Shown: positions 8,487 to 16,902, counted from the first letter of the stretch. The stretch is DNA of 27,045 nucleotides from CAYNWK01 sp964400875 (GCA_964400875.1 CAYNWK010000051.1:1-27045), one strand, 5' to 3'. A program made the numbers and translations. Notes: generated from the letters alone by a model not told the origin.

Positions 8487-8756
8487 ATGGAGGAGAAGTT
8501 GAGCGATCTGGATGACCGTTTCGAGCAGGCTTCGCAGGAGGCGCAGCAGCTGGCCAGCAAGCCGGATAACGACGCCTTGCTCCAGCTTTATTCGCTTTTT
8601 AAGCAGGCCACCGTTGGCGATGTCTCCGGTAAGCGGCCGGGATTCACCGATTTCGTTGGTCGCGCGAAATTCGACGCCTGGTCTAAAATTAAGGGCACGT
8701 CGCCGGATCAGGCCAAACAGGCTTACATCGACCTGGTGGAATCGTTAAAAAGTTAG
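8487..8756 (+). CDS. Acyl-CoA-binding protein (ACBP)
   Basis: An 89-residue protein that aligns by eye with eukaryotic ACBP across its whole length. The signature LYSLFKQATVGD (35-46) is followed by KRPGFTDFVGRAKFDAW (49-65), KGTS and AYIDLVESLK. The residues known to hold the acyl-CoA in bovine ACBP (Tyr28, Lys32, Lys54, Tyr73) all have counterparts with a constant offset of seven: Tyr35, Lys39, Lys61, Tyr80. It should therefore bind medium- to long-chain acyl-CoA in the cytosol as a carrier or buffer. The reading frame stays open upstream, but the ATG at 8487 fits the family N-terminus and follows the previous stop by 10 nt. ACBP is universal in eukaryotes and sporadic in bacteria. The stop codon is embedded in the terminator hairpin. 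Confidence 0.9.
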   Translation: MEEKLSDLDDRFEQASQEAQQLASKPDNDALLQLYSLFKQATVGDVSGKRPGFTDFVGRAKFDAWSKIKGTSPDQAKQAYIDLVESLKS

Positions 8757-8777
8757 CGCCGCGATCGCGGCGCTTTT
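8755..8777 (+). terminator. Rho-independent terminator after the ACBP gene
   Basis: A perfect 20-base palindrome AGCGCCGCGATCGCGGCGCT (8755-8774), with its 5' edge in the stop codon, is followed by a short T run. On the opposite strand the palindrome is followed after three bases by five T, so it may also stop transcripts from the convergent sugar-dehydrogenase operon. Confidence 0.8.
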
Positions 8778-8803
8778 AATTCTTTAATATAGGACTTACG
8801 CAC

Positions 8804-10090
8804 TCAAGGTTCGAAAGGGGATGATTGCGGCGCTTGCATGAGTTGATAGATCGTCCCCGCGCTGCGGTTAGCGAGATAGAGCTCCCCGGATTCGTCCTCG
8901 CCGAACGAGCTGAGACCGAATGCACTGGTCCCTACTTGGTCGCGCTGCCACGCGTTCCCGACTTTTAATAGCCCCCAGACGATTCCCGAACAATAATCCC
9001 CGAAGAAGTACATCCCGTTAAGATCCGGATAATCGGAACCTCGGTAGACGTATCCTCCGGTAACTGAACAGCCCTCGCCGTGATCGTATTCGGTCACCGG
9101 TAGAACCAACCCATTTTGGTCGCATGTGGCTGCCTTATAGCATTGGCTGCCTTCCATGATATTCCAACCATAATTTTCTCCTCCAGCACTGCTGGCAGGC
9201 TGGTAGTCCACTTCCTCAATCAGGTTTTGGCCGACGTCCCCGATATATAAATCGCCGGTGGCCCGATCGAAGGAAAAACGCCAGGGATTGCGCAGGCCGT
9301 ACGCCCAGATCTCCTCTTTAAAACCGGGCATGCCGGTAAAGGGATTGTCCACCGGGATGGTGTAGGTCGGGTTGCTCGCAGCATTGGCTACCAGCGGCAG
9401 GTAAAGGTTATGATCCCAAACGACAGATAGGCTTGCTTGAGAAGGCTCGACGTCAATGCGCAGCAATTTCCCTAAGAGCGAATTGGTATTTTGAGCGTTG
9501 TTATTGGGATCGCCTCCCCCGCCGCCGTCGCCGGTGCCGATATACAGGTAACCGTCCGGGCCGAATACAAGCTGCCCGCCGTTGTGGTTGCTTTGTCCGG
9601 GATGGTCGAATATCAAAATGGATTCTTCGCTGTTTGGATCGGCTTGGCTGGGATCTCCGCTCAGGGAAAAACGAGAAAGCTGGTTGTCCCCGTCTTTCCG
9701 GGTGTAATAAACGTAAAAGTGATCCAGCGCGCCGCCAAATCCTGGGGGAAAGGCGACGCTGAGCAACCCCTCCTCGTTGCCTCCACCTGAGGCGGGCGAG
9801 AGCACTTCGCTGCTGATGTCCAGGAAAGGTGCGCCGACCAAGGAACCGTTCTGGAAGATGCGAATACGCCCCGGCTGTTCTACGATGAACAGCCGGTCGC
9901 TGCCATCGCCGGCGTGGGTCACGAAAACCGGACTGTCGAGCCCACTGACGACCGGGTCAAAGGCCAGGTCCGGTAAGACGACCTCCGGCCGGGCAGCTGC
10001 AGTTTTTTGAACGACGGGCGCTGCGGCAAAGAACACCAGAGCCAGGCAAATTCCGGCAAATAACAATATGGTCTTCGTTTTATAAACCAT
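8804..10090 (-). CDS. Secreted PQQ-dependent aldose sugar dehydrogenase-like beta-propeller (YliI/Asd type)
   Basis: A 428-residue exported protein. The ATG at 10090 is chosen over the in-frame start 14 codons upstream because GGAGG lies five bases ahead and the resulting N-terminus is a clean signal peptide (about 1-32). The six-bladed glucose/sorbosone dehydrogenase fold is supported by LFIVEQPGRIRIF, the PQQ-site region SNHNGGQLVFGPDG with its conserved His, YIGTGDGGGGGDPNNNAQN, WAYGLRNPWRFSFD, and NYGWNIMEGSQCY. The C-terminal part has GGYVYRGSDYPDLNGMYFFGDYCSG with two cysteines likely disulphide-bonded. An insertion of roughly 25 residues after KLLRIDVEPSQ contains LYLPLVAN. The family oxidises aldoses, or is quinone-dependent with unknown substrate. 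It is last in the minus-strand gene run; the DUF692-type gene ends 57 nt upstream. Confidence 0.88.
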   Translation of the reverse strand: MVYKTKTILLFAGICLALVFFAAAPVVQKTAAARPEVVLPDLAFDPVVSGLDSPVFVTHAGDGSDRLFIVEQPGRIRIFQNGSLVGAPFLDISSEVLSPASGGGNEEGLLSVAFPPGFGGALDHFYVYYTRKDGDNQLSRFSLSGDPSQADPNSEESILIFDHPGQSNHNGGQLVFGPDGYLYIGTGDGGGGGDPNNNAQNTNSLLGKLLRIDVEPSQASLSVVWDHNLYLPLVANAASNPTYTIPVDNPFTGMPGFKEEIWAYGLRNPWRFSFDRATGDLYIGDVGQNLIEEVDYQPASSAGGENYGWNIMEGSQCYKAATCDQNGLVLPVTEYDHGEGCSVTGGYVYRGSDYPDLNGMYFFGDYCSGIVWGLLKVGNAWQRDQVGTSAFGLSSFGEDESGELYLANRSAGTIYQLMQAPQSSPFEP

Positions 10091-10147
10091 GGTTCCTCCG
10101 CGAAGGTGAGACGATCCGGTTCGTAGTTCCACCGGTCATCCACCGGT

Positions 10148-10954
10148 TTATACGGATTTGACGATCTGCGCCAACCTGGGGAGCTGGTCGGCGATCACCT
10201 CGGGATCGCTGCGATCGGCGAATTCTTTCCCTACACCGCCGTACTCGAAAGCCAACAGCCAGGGCTTGGCCCATTCTCCACGGCTGATTCGTTCAACGAC
10301 CCAATCCAGCACCGGCCAATCTTCCTCCAGGACGGGCAGGTGATCTTGTAAGCGCCCGTTGAGCCTGTGTAAACCGGTGAAGTGCAGCTCCTTCAGGCGT
10401 CCGGTGGGCAGACGCTGCATGTATTCATGGACATCCATCTCCAGGTGGTGGGCGGAGATGCGGGCGTGGGAGATATCTAACAGTAAGCCGCAGCCGGTTT
10501 CCGAGATGATGCGTTTGATCACCTCGGGTTCCGCGCCTGCTCGCAGCACGATGCCGTCTCTTCCCCGGTAGGGCACATTCTCGGCGATGACTCGCTCCGG
10601 CCCAAAACGATCGGTCAGCGCCTGCACGTCGGCGAGCATTCGATCGAAGACATGGGGGATATTTATAGCTGATTCGTCCGCGGGTATAGTGGGGTATTCC
10701 TTCGTGGTTGGGTCGAGGTGCAGGTTGATATAGGGCGTTCCAGTGAGTTGCGCCAGCGATTCGATTAGTTCCCAATCGGCGTTAGCCATATCGCCGGGTC
10801 CGGCTCGCAAGCTGAAGTGTACTATGACCGGATAGGCCGCTTGGACCCTTTCAACCAGGTCGGGCCAATCCGGACATTTGAAAGCATCCAGACTGACCCG
10901 TCCGTCTGCGACCAGCGCATCGGCTGGTTCCGAGTAATTGATGGCTAATTTCAT
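10148..10954 (-). CDS. DUF692-family TIM-barrel protein (MbnB/TglH-like fold), function unknown
   Basis: A 268-residue protein with xylose-isomerase-like TIM-barrel character, best matching by eye the DUF692/UPF0276 family of multinuclear iron enzymes. Potential metal ligands occur at strand ends: His46 in VIVHFS, His79 in INLHLD, Glu125 in IAENVPY, Asp160/His163 in LLLDISHARISAHH, His191 in KELHFTGLH, His205 in QDHLP and Glu237 in FEYGG. Known DUF692 members (MbnB, TglH) are iron oxygenases that modify cysteines of small peptides with a partner protein. I see no precursor peptide or partner beside this gene, so that role is not claimed. It starts 15 nt after mltG and is very likely co-transcribed. 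Alternative call: sugar-phosphate isomerase/epimerase-like TIM barrel. Confidence 0.65.
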   Translation of the reverse strand: MKLAINYSEPADALVADGRVSLDAFKCPDWPDLVERVQAAYPVIVHFSLRAGPGDMANADWELIESLAQLTGTPYINLHLDPTTKEYPTIPADESAINIPHVFDRMLADVQALTDRFGPERVIAENVPYRGRDGIVLRAGAEPEVIKRIISETGCGLLLDISHARISAHHLEMDVHEYMQRLPTGRLKELHFTGLHRLNGRLQDHLPVLEEDWPVLDWVVERISRGEWAKPWLLAFEYGGVGKEFADRSDPEVIADQLPRLAQIVKSV

Positions 10955-10969
10955 TCTTTAAGCGAGGAT

Positions 10970-12112
10970 TTAAGGACAGCCTTTGTCGACGTGTTCCTGG
11001 AGCGTCTCGGAGAAGAGGTGTTTACCCGAACCATCGCAGGCTGCGCGAAAATAATAATAAGGGGTTTGGGCCGGATAAGCGATTGCCCGCAAGGCGCTCA
11101 GCGTTGGGCTTGCGATTGGTCCTGGCGGCAGCCCGGGATAAATGTAGGTGTTGTACGCGGAATCGATCTGTAGATCTGCCGAGCTAAGCGGGTTGGTCCA
11201 CCAGGTCTCCTGGACCGGGTTATAGCCTAATGCATACTGTACGGTCGAATCGGCGTCCAGACGCATACCTGCCGCCAGCCGGTTAAAAAACACCGAGGCG
11301 ATCAGCGGCATCTCCTCCGTTACAACGGATTCTTTTTCCACAATAGAAGCCATAGTCACAGCCTGATAAGGGTCCAAACCCTGGTTTTCAAAACCACTGC
11401 TCAGCTCGAAAGTAACCTGGTTGGAAAAGGCTTCCAACAGGGTTTTGATCACCTGCTCACCATCAGTCTCCCGTTCGAAGCGGTACTCCCCCGGCGGCAT
11501 GAAGCCTTCCAGGGAGGAGCCAACCGGGATGATCGTCGTCAGGGGATGCTCTTTCGGCGGGTCCTCGGCGAGGGCCAGGAATGCCTGGGGCGGAAAGTTC
11601 AACCCGCTGGTAGGCAGGCTGGCGGCGATCTCCTCCAACCGCCAGCCGGGCAAAATGTGCAGACTGACCTCAGAAGGAGTGGCGTCTTGCAGCTGGTCAG
11701 CGATCTCGAGGGGCGTCATCGCCGCGCTCAACCTGTATTCTCCGGCCTGGAGGGTGGTATCAAGCCCAGCATAACGCAGGTAGGCTCGAAACAGCCTGGC
11801 ATCACGGATCAGACCGCTGGACTGCAAGCGCGTCGAAATGGAATGCACCGATTCACCCAATTCGATTTCGAAGGGCTGTTCTTCTCCAAGGGCATCCGCT
11901 GGTTCCGTAAGGCTTTCCGAACTCCATAGGATCTGCACGGTTAAACGCGTGCGCTGAACGATTCCGAGGTTAGGTGTGGGGGGACCGAAGCGATCGCTGA
12001 CCATGTTGGAGAGGCTGGCGAGGAAATATCCCGCCGCTCCAAACCCTAGGCAGGTTAAGAGCGCGGTCACGATAAGCAAGCTGATCGTAGTTGGAGTTCG
12101 GTGTTTCCGCAT
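10970..12112 (-). CDS. mltG: Endolytic transglycosylase MltG
   Basis: A 380-residue membrane-anchored murein enzyme that cleaves nascent glycan strands and thereby sets their length. A short basic N-terminus precedes one membrane helix (about 10-32); the rest is extracytoplasmic. A LysM-like subdomain (about 78-145) contains QPFEIELGESVHSISTRLQ and AGEYRLS. The catalytic region has LEGFMPPGEYRF (201-212) and SIVEKE (256-261), in which Glu259 corresponds to the catalytic glutamate of the YceG family. It continues with FFNRLAAGMRLDADSTVQYA, NTYIYPGLPPGPIASP and the terminal YYYFRA motif. It lies 42 nt after ruvX and 15 nt before the DUF692-type gene. The alaS, ruvX, mltG order is a widely conserved cluster, known from Bacillus among others. 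Confidence 0.94.
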   Translation of the reverse strand: MRKHRTPTTISLLIVTALLTCLGFGAAGYFLASLSNMVSDRFGPPTPNLGIVQRTRLTVQILWSSESLTEPADALGEEQPFEIELGESVHSISTRLQSSGLIRDARLFRAYLRYAGLDTTLQAGEYRLSAAMTPLEIADQLQDATPSEVSLHILPGWRLEEIAASLPTSGLNFPPQAFLALAEDPPKEHPLTTIIPVGSSLEGFMPPGEYRFERETDGEQVIKTLLEAFSNQVTFELSSGFENQGLDPYQAVTMASIVEKESVVTEEMPLIASVFFNRLAAGMRLDADSTVQYALGYNPVQETWWTNPLSSADLQIDSAYNTYIYPGLPPGPIASPTLSALRAIAYPAQTPYYYFRAACDGSGKHLFSETLQEHVDKGCP

Positions 12113-12154
12113 GGCGTCAGCGATTAACCTTGGGGGCAGGTTTTGTTCTCACGT

Positions 12155-12586
12155 TCAGTCCTCTTCCAGGGTGGAACGGTCGTGAGCATCGAGATAGGAT
12201 TGTAAGATGACAGCAGCGGCGAGATCGTCCATATGTCCGGAACGCTTGCTCCGAGGGACACCCATCGCCCGCCTGGCGTCCTGCGCTCTTGCAGTGCTGA
12301 AGCTTTCATCCCACAGTTCAACTGGCAGGTCGCATAGATCCCGGATCGCGCCCGCCAGCCGGGCAGCCTTGCGGCCTTCAAAGGTTGGCTTCCCATCAGA
12401 ATCCAGGGACTGGCCTACCACGATACGTGCAGCGCCGTGCTGTTCGGCCAATCTGATAATAGCGGCCGCGTTGGCCTGACGGGAGGTGTGTTCAAGCACC
12501 GTCAGCGGGCTGGCGATGGTACCGGTGGGATCGCTTAATGCCATCCCCAGGCGGCGGTCTCCGGGATCGACGGCTAACACGCGCAT
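12155..12586 (-). CDS. ruvX: Putative pre-16S rRNA nuclease / Holliday-junction resolvase-like YqgF
   Basis: A 143-residue cytosolic RNase-H-fold protein. Three acidic active-site positions are visible: Asp7 in VDPGDRRLG, Glu94 in LWDESFSTARA and Asp120/Asp121 in GHMDDLAAAVILQSYLD. The central strand IVVGQSLDSDG is also typical. In E. coli YqgF takes part in 16S rRNA 5'-end maturation; a resolvase role is suggested by the fold. Length is normal for the family (about 140). It sits between the baseplate-J-like gene (25 nt upstream) and mltG, as expected for the alaS/ruvX/mltG cluster. Confidence 0.93.
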   Translation of the reverse strand: MRVLAVDPGDRRLGMALSDPTGTIASPLTVLEHTSRQANAAAIIRLAEQHGAARIVVGQSLDSDGKPTFEGRKAARLAGAIRDLCDLPVELWDESFSTARAQDARRAMGVPRSKRSGHMDDLAAAVILQSYLDAHDRSTLEED

Positions 12587-12611
12587 GGCTGGAAATTTGT
12601 GGAAGTTGCTC

Positions 12612-14165
12612 TCATGGGTTATCTACGGTGGTCACTTGAATACGAAATGGCAGCACCGGTAACCGCGGCCACCATGCAGGGTTGAGGTCAATCTGCGGAG
12701 AAAACTCCAAAGGGAGATTTGCCTTCAGCCGTTCTCCGGCCATAGCCGGAGCCAAGCCCAGGCTCAGGTTTGCCGTGTGGGTGGGGGAGATCTGCGCCCG
12801 TACCTGTTGCTCGGCGCGCATACGCCATTCTGCAGCGCCGTCTTCGCCGAGGATGGGCTTGTCGAGCTGCTCCAACTGTAGAGATCCCGGTACAGGCGCA
12901 TAACCGTCCGGCAGATTGGCATCCAGGACTGCGCTGGCCAGCTCCCGCAGATCCTGGCCGGAGATGATCGCTGCACGATACTCCTGCACCAGGGTCAAAT
13001 TTAAAATGCTAGCCGGCTGGTCGTCAGGTGGATCGAATTCCTCACTTACCGTATTGACCAGTTCCGGTTCCGGGCTAAGCAACAGATCCCCGGAGGTGAG
13101 CTCGGCGTTAATTTCGCGCAGCGCTGCTTTCATGAGGGACGTGGTGAGCAAGTTCTTCAGCCGGCTGCGGTCGAGGGCAGTCGCCGCTAAGCTGGGACGG
13201 TCACTGCCGCCGCGGGTTGGTTGAGGGTTTGTCACCGTCAGGCTGGCGCCGAGCTCACCCTGGATGATTTGCAAACGGTCGGCGGCCAGATTCCCGGCGC
13301 TCCCCGGGGTGAGGGCGATCACTGGCAGATCCAGATAAGCGTCGGCGCCTGGCTGCACCTGGCCGTCTCGCTGGGTTGCAAAGCGCATCGCCGCGCCGGG
13401 CGTCGTCAGGATCGTACCGGCAGGTACGGAAATGGCCCGATCGGTCAGGTTGGTGAACCGAACGACGCCCCTGGCGGTGCCGAGAGGGGTTCGAGAGGAT
13501 CCGGTGGGCGTCAGGTTTTGGCTCCCTTCGACGATGACCGTCACCTCGTTAATGGGCACCAACCCTGAAAGATTGACCCGATCGACCCCCTCGCTGGCCT
13601 GGACGGAGATCAGGATCGTTTGGGTTTGGATCTCCGGAGCCAGGTCGATCTTTGCGCTGGGATACAGGACAGCTGCAATGCTTAATAACGCAAGCACACC
13701 GAGGGAGAAAAAGCCGAATCGGGCAGCCTTCGGAAGTGGAATCGGCTTCTTGCTTGGGCGTTCCAGCCGCTCCGGTGTGGTCTCGGGATATTCTTCGCTC
13801 GCTTCGCTTTCATAACCTGCTGCTTCGAAAAGAAGATCTCTTTTTCCTTCTCTTTTTCTGGCGACTTTTTTCCGGTGGCGGGGGCGGCGCCAGTAGTTTT
13901 GCTGAGCCTTGCGCTCATTTTTGAACAAGGGGATGCCCACAGTTCTGGCGTTGGCGCGCACCTCCGCATCCCGGGTTACCAGGGCCAGCTGCGCCCCCAA
14001 GGCGTTGCTGCGCCGCTGCAGCAGCTCCAGATCCAGGCGGCGCCTGAGAACGCGGCCGCGCGCAGGCCAGACCAGCAGGATCCTGCTGGTCTTTGCCCAA
14101 CCCATCTTGTCGCGCGCCGAGATCACGTCGTCGTGAGCTTCGAGCTGGATGATCTGGGTTTTCAT
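12612..14165 (-). CDS. Membrane protein with cytosolic Rossmann-like domain and baseplate-J/gp47-like extracytoplasmic region
   Basis: A 517-residue protein. Residues 1-90 look like a small alpha/beta cytosolic domain (MKTQIIQLEAHDDVISARDK, ALVTRDAEVRANARTVGIPL). Residues 91-145 are a highly charged linker, Arg/Lys-rich then Glu-rich. A single transmembrane helix spans about 149-168. The C-terminal part from about 172 has the beta-strand pattern of baseplate J/gp47-type proteins: ARGVVRFTNLTDRAISVPAG (231-250), then a LDLPVIALTPGSAGNLAAD segment. The topology would place the beta-rich part outside the cytoplasmic membrane. No other phage-tail or contractile-injection gene is nearby, so a baseplate role is not supported. 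It lies 68 nt downstream of alaS and 25 nt before ruvX. Function unknown. Confidence 0.7.
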   Translation of the reverse strand: MKTQIIQLEAHDDVISARDKMGWAKTSRILLVWPARGRVLRRRLDLELLQRRSNALGAQLALVTRDAEVRANARTVGIPLFKNERKAQQNYWRRPRHRKKVARKREGKRDLLFEAAGYESEASEEYPETTPERLERPSKKPIPLPKAARFGFFSLGVLALLSIAAVLYPSAKIDLAPEIQTQTILISVQASEGVDRVNLSGLVPINEVTVIVEGSQNLTPTGSSRTPLGTARGVVRFTNLTDRAISVPAGTILTTPGAAMRFATQRDGQVQPGADAYLDLPVIALTPGSAGNLAADRLQIIQGELGASLTVTNPQPTRGGSDRPSLAATALDRSRLKNLLTTSLMKAALREINAELTSGDLLLSPEPELVNTVSEEFDPPDDQPASILNLTLVQEYRAAIISGQDLRELASAVLDANLPDGYAPVPGSLQLEQLDKPILGEDGAAEWRMRAEQQVRAQISPTHTANLSLGLAPAMAGERLKANLPLEFSPQIDLNPAWWPRLPVLPFRIQVTTVDNP

Positions 14166-14233
14166 CTGGGCACCACGATAGTCCTCATGCTTGGATCACG
14201 GAATGAACCGGTCAAAGGGAAGCGATTCGAACG

Positions 14234-16800
14234 CTAGCTCTTCAGCTTATTCGCCACCCATTCGGAGACCTGGGCTAAAGCCTGGTCCAGCTGGCTGGCG
14301 TCCTTGCCGCCGGCTTGAGCCAGTGTCGGGCGACCCCCGCCTCCGCCTCCCAACGGCTCCGCAACGGATTTTACCAGTTCTGCGGCGTGCAAGCCGCGTT
14401 CGACCAGGTCCTCAGTCACGGCGGCGATCAGAATCGGCCGCTCATCCAGGACCGAGGCGAGCACCGCGACGCCGCTGGAATATCGCTGGCGGAAGCGGTC
14501 AGCCATCTGGCGCAGCGTATCAGCGTCCGCCCCCGGCAGGACGGTCGCCAAGACCGGGACGCCGTCCACGTTGGGCAAATCCTCCAGCTCCTGAGTGAAC
14601 TCGATCCCGGCCAGTTCACGGCGCAGGGCAGCGATTTGTTTGCGCGCTTCTGCGTAATCATCGAGCAGCGCTTGGGCCTTGAGCGGCACCTGGTCGAGGT
14701 TCGCCTCCAACAAAGCCGCGGTATCTTCCAGGCTCGTGAAGCGCTGGCGCACCAACTCGTACGCGCCGCGGCCGGTCACCGCCTCGATACGCCGCACCCC
14801 AGCGGCGACGCTGCCTTCCCCGGTGATCAGAAATGTACCGATATCGCCGGTCTCCGCAACGTGCGTGCCTCCGCATAATTCGTAGGAGAACGGTTCGGGC
14901 TCGCCTATGGTGATGGTCCGCACGGTGTCGCCGTACTTCTCGCCAAACAGGGCCATCGCCCCTTCGTCGATGGCTTGTTGCAGAGGTTTGAAGGTGATGT
15001 TCAGATCCCAATCTTCCAAGACGATCCGGTTGACGCCAGCCTCGATCGCCCTCAGCTGTTCCGGGCTGACTGGGTCTGAATGCGAAAAGTCGAAACGCAG
15101 CCTGTCCGGCGCGACCAGCGAGCCAGCCTGCAGGGCGTGTTCTCCCAGGATTTTACGCAGTTCGTGGTGCAGCAGGTGAGTTGCCGTATGGTTGCGCATG
15201 ATGTCCCGGCGGCGTTGGGCGTCCACGTGTGCAATGGCCTGATCCCCGGTCGTTGGTTCGCCGCGCTGCACCTCACCAACATGGACGATCAGCCCGGCTG
15301 CCGGTTTGCGGGTATCCACCACGCGAATTTCCCAGCGAGGTTCTTTAACGGAGACGATCGTGCCGGTATCGGAAACCTGGCCGCCCGCTTTAACGTAGAA
15401 ACAGGTTTCGGGCAGCAGCACTTCCACCCGATCTCCCCGCTGAGCGCGCTCGACCGGCTGTTGACCTTTGACCAGCGCCAGAACCGGTCCTTCGACTTCC
15501 AACCGGCTGTAGGGATCATAAGCGACGCCTTCCGGGGAGAGCTTTCCCAGTGAGATCAATTCCTCGCGCAGCTGGCGGTAGACCGCGACGTCCTCTCCGC
15601 CTAATTCGCCCATGGCTTTTCCTGCGCCGGAAGCTTGGCGGTGTTGCTCCATAGCTGCCTGGAAACCGACGTCGTCCACTTGCAAACCAGTTTCTTCGGC
15701 GATGTCACGGGTAATCTCCAACGGCATGCCGTAGGTGGTGTACAAGTCCGCGGCCTGCTCCCCTGAGAGCACCGCTTCGCCGCGCGTTTTCAAACGGTTG
15801 AGCAGGTTTTCCAGGTGAGCGGTGCCTTTCTCAAGGGTGCGCTGAAACTGCTCTTCCTCGCGGGTGATCGTTTCCAGGATNNNNNNNNNNNNNNNNNNNN
15901 NNNNNNNNNNNNNNNNNNNNNNNNNNNNNNNNNNNNNNNNNNNNNNNNNNNNNNNNNNNNNNNNNNNNNNNNNNNNNNNNGGATCAAAGGCCAAAGCAGG
16001 TCGGTGCGGTAATTTGAATCGACGCCTTGCAGCACGGAAACGATCCGCTCCAAACCCATACCGGTGTCTACATGCCTCGCTGGCAGGGGTTCGAGCGTGC
16101 TGGCGTCCAGGCGGTTGTACTGGATGAACACCAGGTTCCACAGCTCTAAGAAGCGCCCGCATTCGCCGTTGATCTGGCAGACGTGCCCCGGCTGATCCTT
16201 TTTATGGCAGTAATCCGGACCCCGGTCGATGTGGATCTCGCTGCATGGACCGGAAGGGCCGGTGTCCGCCATTTCCCAGAAGTTTTCCTTGCGTCCGAAA
16301 TACAAGACATGCTCCGGGTCCATCCCGGGCTGGGCGCGCCAGTGATCGGCAGCTTCTTCATCCGTGGGGATTTCGCCGTATTCATCTTTGAAGCAGGTTG
16401 CCCAGAGCAAATCTTTCGGCAGACCCCACACGTCGGTGAGCAGCTGCCAGGCCCAGGTGATGGCTTCTCGCTTATAGTAATCGCCAAAGGACCAGTTGCC
16501 CAACATCTCGAAATAGGTATGGTGGGTGTCGTCCCTGCCGACGTCGTCCAGGTCGTTGTGCTTGCCGGCAACGCGCATACACTTTTGAGAGTTTGTCGCA
16601 CGAGTATAAGGGCGACGGTCGGTTCCTAAAAAGACGTCTTTAAACTGCACCATCCCGGCGTTGGTGAAGAGCAGCGTAGCGTCGCCGCCGGGGACCAGCG
16701 ATGAAGAGCGCACAAAAGTGTGCCCATGCTCGACGAAAAAATCGATAAAGGTCTGGCGGATAGCGTTTCCAGTAAGTTCAGGGGGGATTTCTTTGATCAT
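14234..16800 (-). CDS. alaS: Alanine--tRNA ligase, interrupted by an assembly gap
   Basis: Class II synthetase that charges tRNA-Ala. The 5' part (16800-15981) carries the catalytic core: FIDFFVEHGHTFVRSSSLVP, TLLFTNAGMVQFKDVFLG, GRDDTHHTYFEMLGNWSFGD and DTGMGLERI. The 3' part (15880-14234) carries the editing domain with zinc-site motifs HTATHLLHH and CGGTHVAETGDIG, then the C-Ala domain with a glycine-rich GGGGGGRP and LAQAGGKD. The two parts read in different frames across the 100-N block because the true gap length is unknown. About 90-110 residues (the tRNA-binding helical region) appear to be missing, by comparison with normal AlaS. This is an assembly gap, not evidence of a pseudogene. 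The start has a CAGGA Shine-Dalgarno nine bases upstream. The gene heads the cluster and follows a long leader. Confidence 0.96.
15881..15980. other. Assembly gap (100 N) inside alaS
   Basis: Exactly 100 N, a placeholder length typical of scaffolding. Flanking protein ends (WPLI before the gap, ILETITREEEQF after it) suggest that the real missing sequence is about 270-330 nt. Confidence 0.98.
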
Positions 16801-16819
16801 GGTCTCAATCCTGTTCGTT

Positions 16820-16881
16820 CTTGCAGGAGGTGGGGGAAGTTTGGCGGGTGTGTCCCGCCAATGTCCCCAATACCTCCCAAG
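16820..16881 (-). repeat. Long stacked hairpin immediately upstream of alaS
   Basis: On the minus strand four stems stack with small internal loops: CTTG/CAAG, GGAGGT/ACCTCC (16877-16872 with 16831-16826), GGGG/CCCC, and an 8-bp perfect TTGGCGGG/CCCGCCAA (16861-16854 with 16848-16841) closed by loop ACACA. No T-tract follows on either strand, so it is not a standard terminator. It ends about 20 bases before the alaS start and leaves the CAGGA Shine-Dalgarno free. Confidence 0.6.
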
Positions 16882-16902
16882 TTTCGGTATTTAATCAACA
16901 AT

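Noticed and set aside
12612..14165. Phage tail or contractile injection system suggested by the baseplate-J-like domain
   Set aside because: The protein has a membrane anchor and lies in a housekeeping cluster; no sheath, tube, spike or capsid gene is present.
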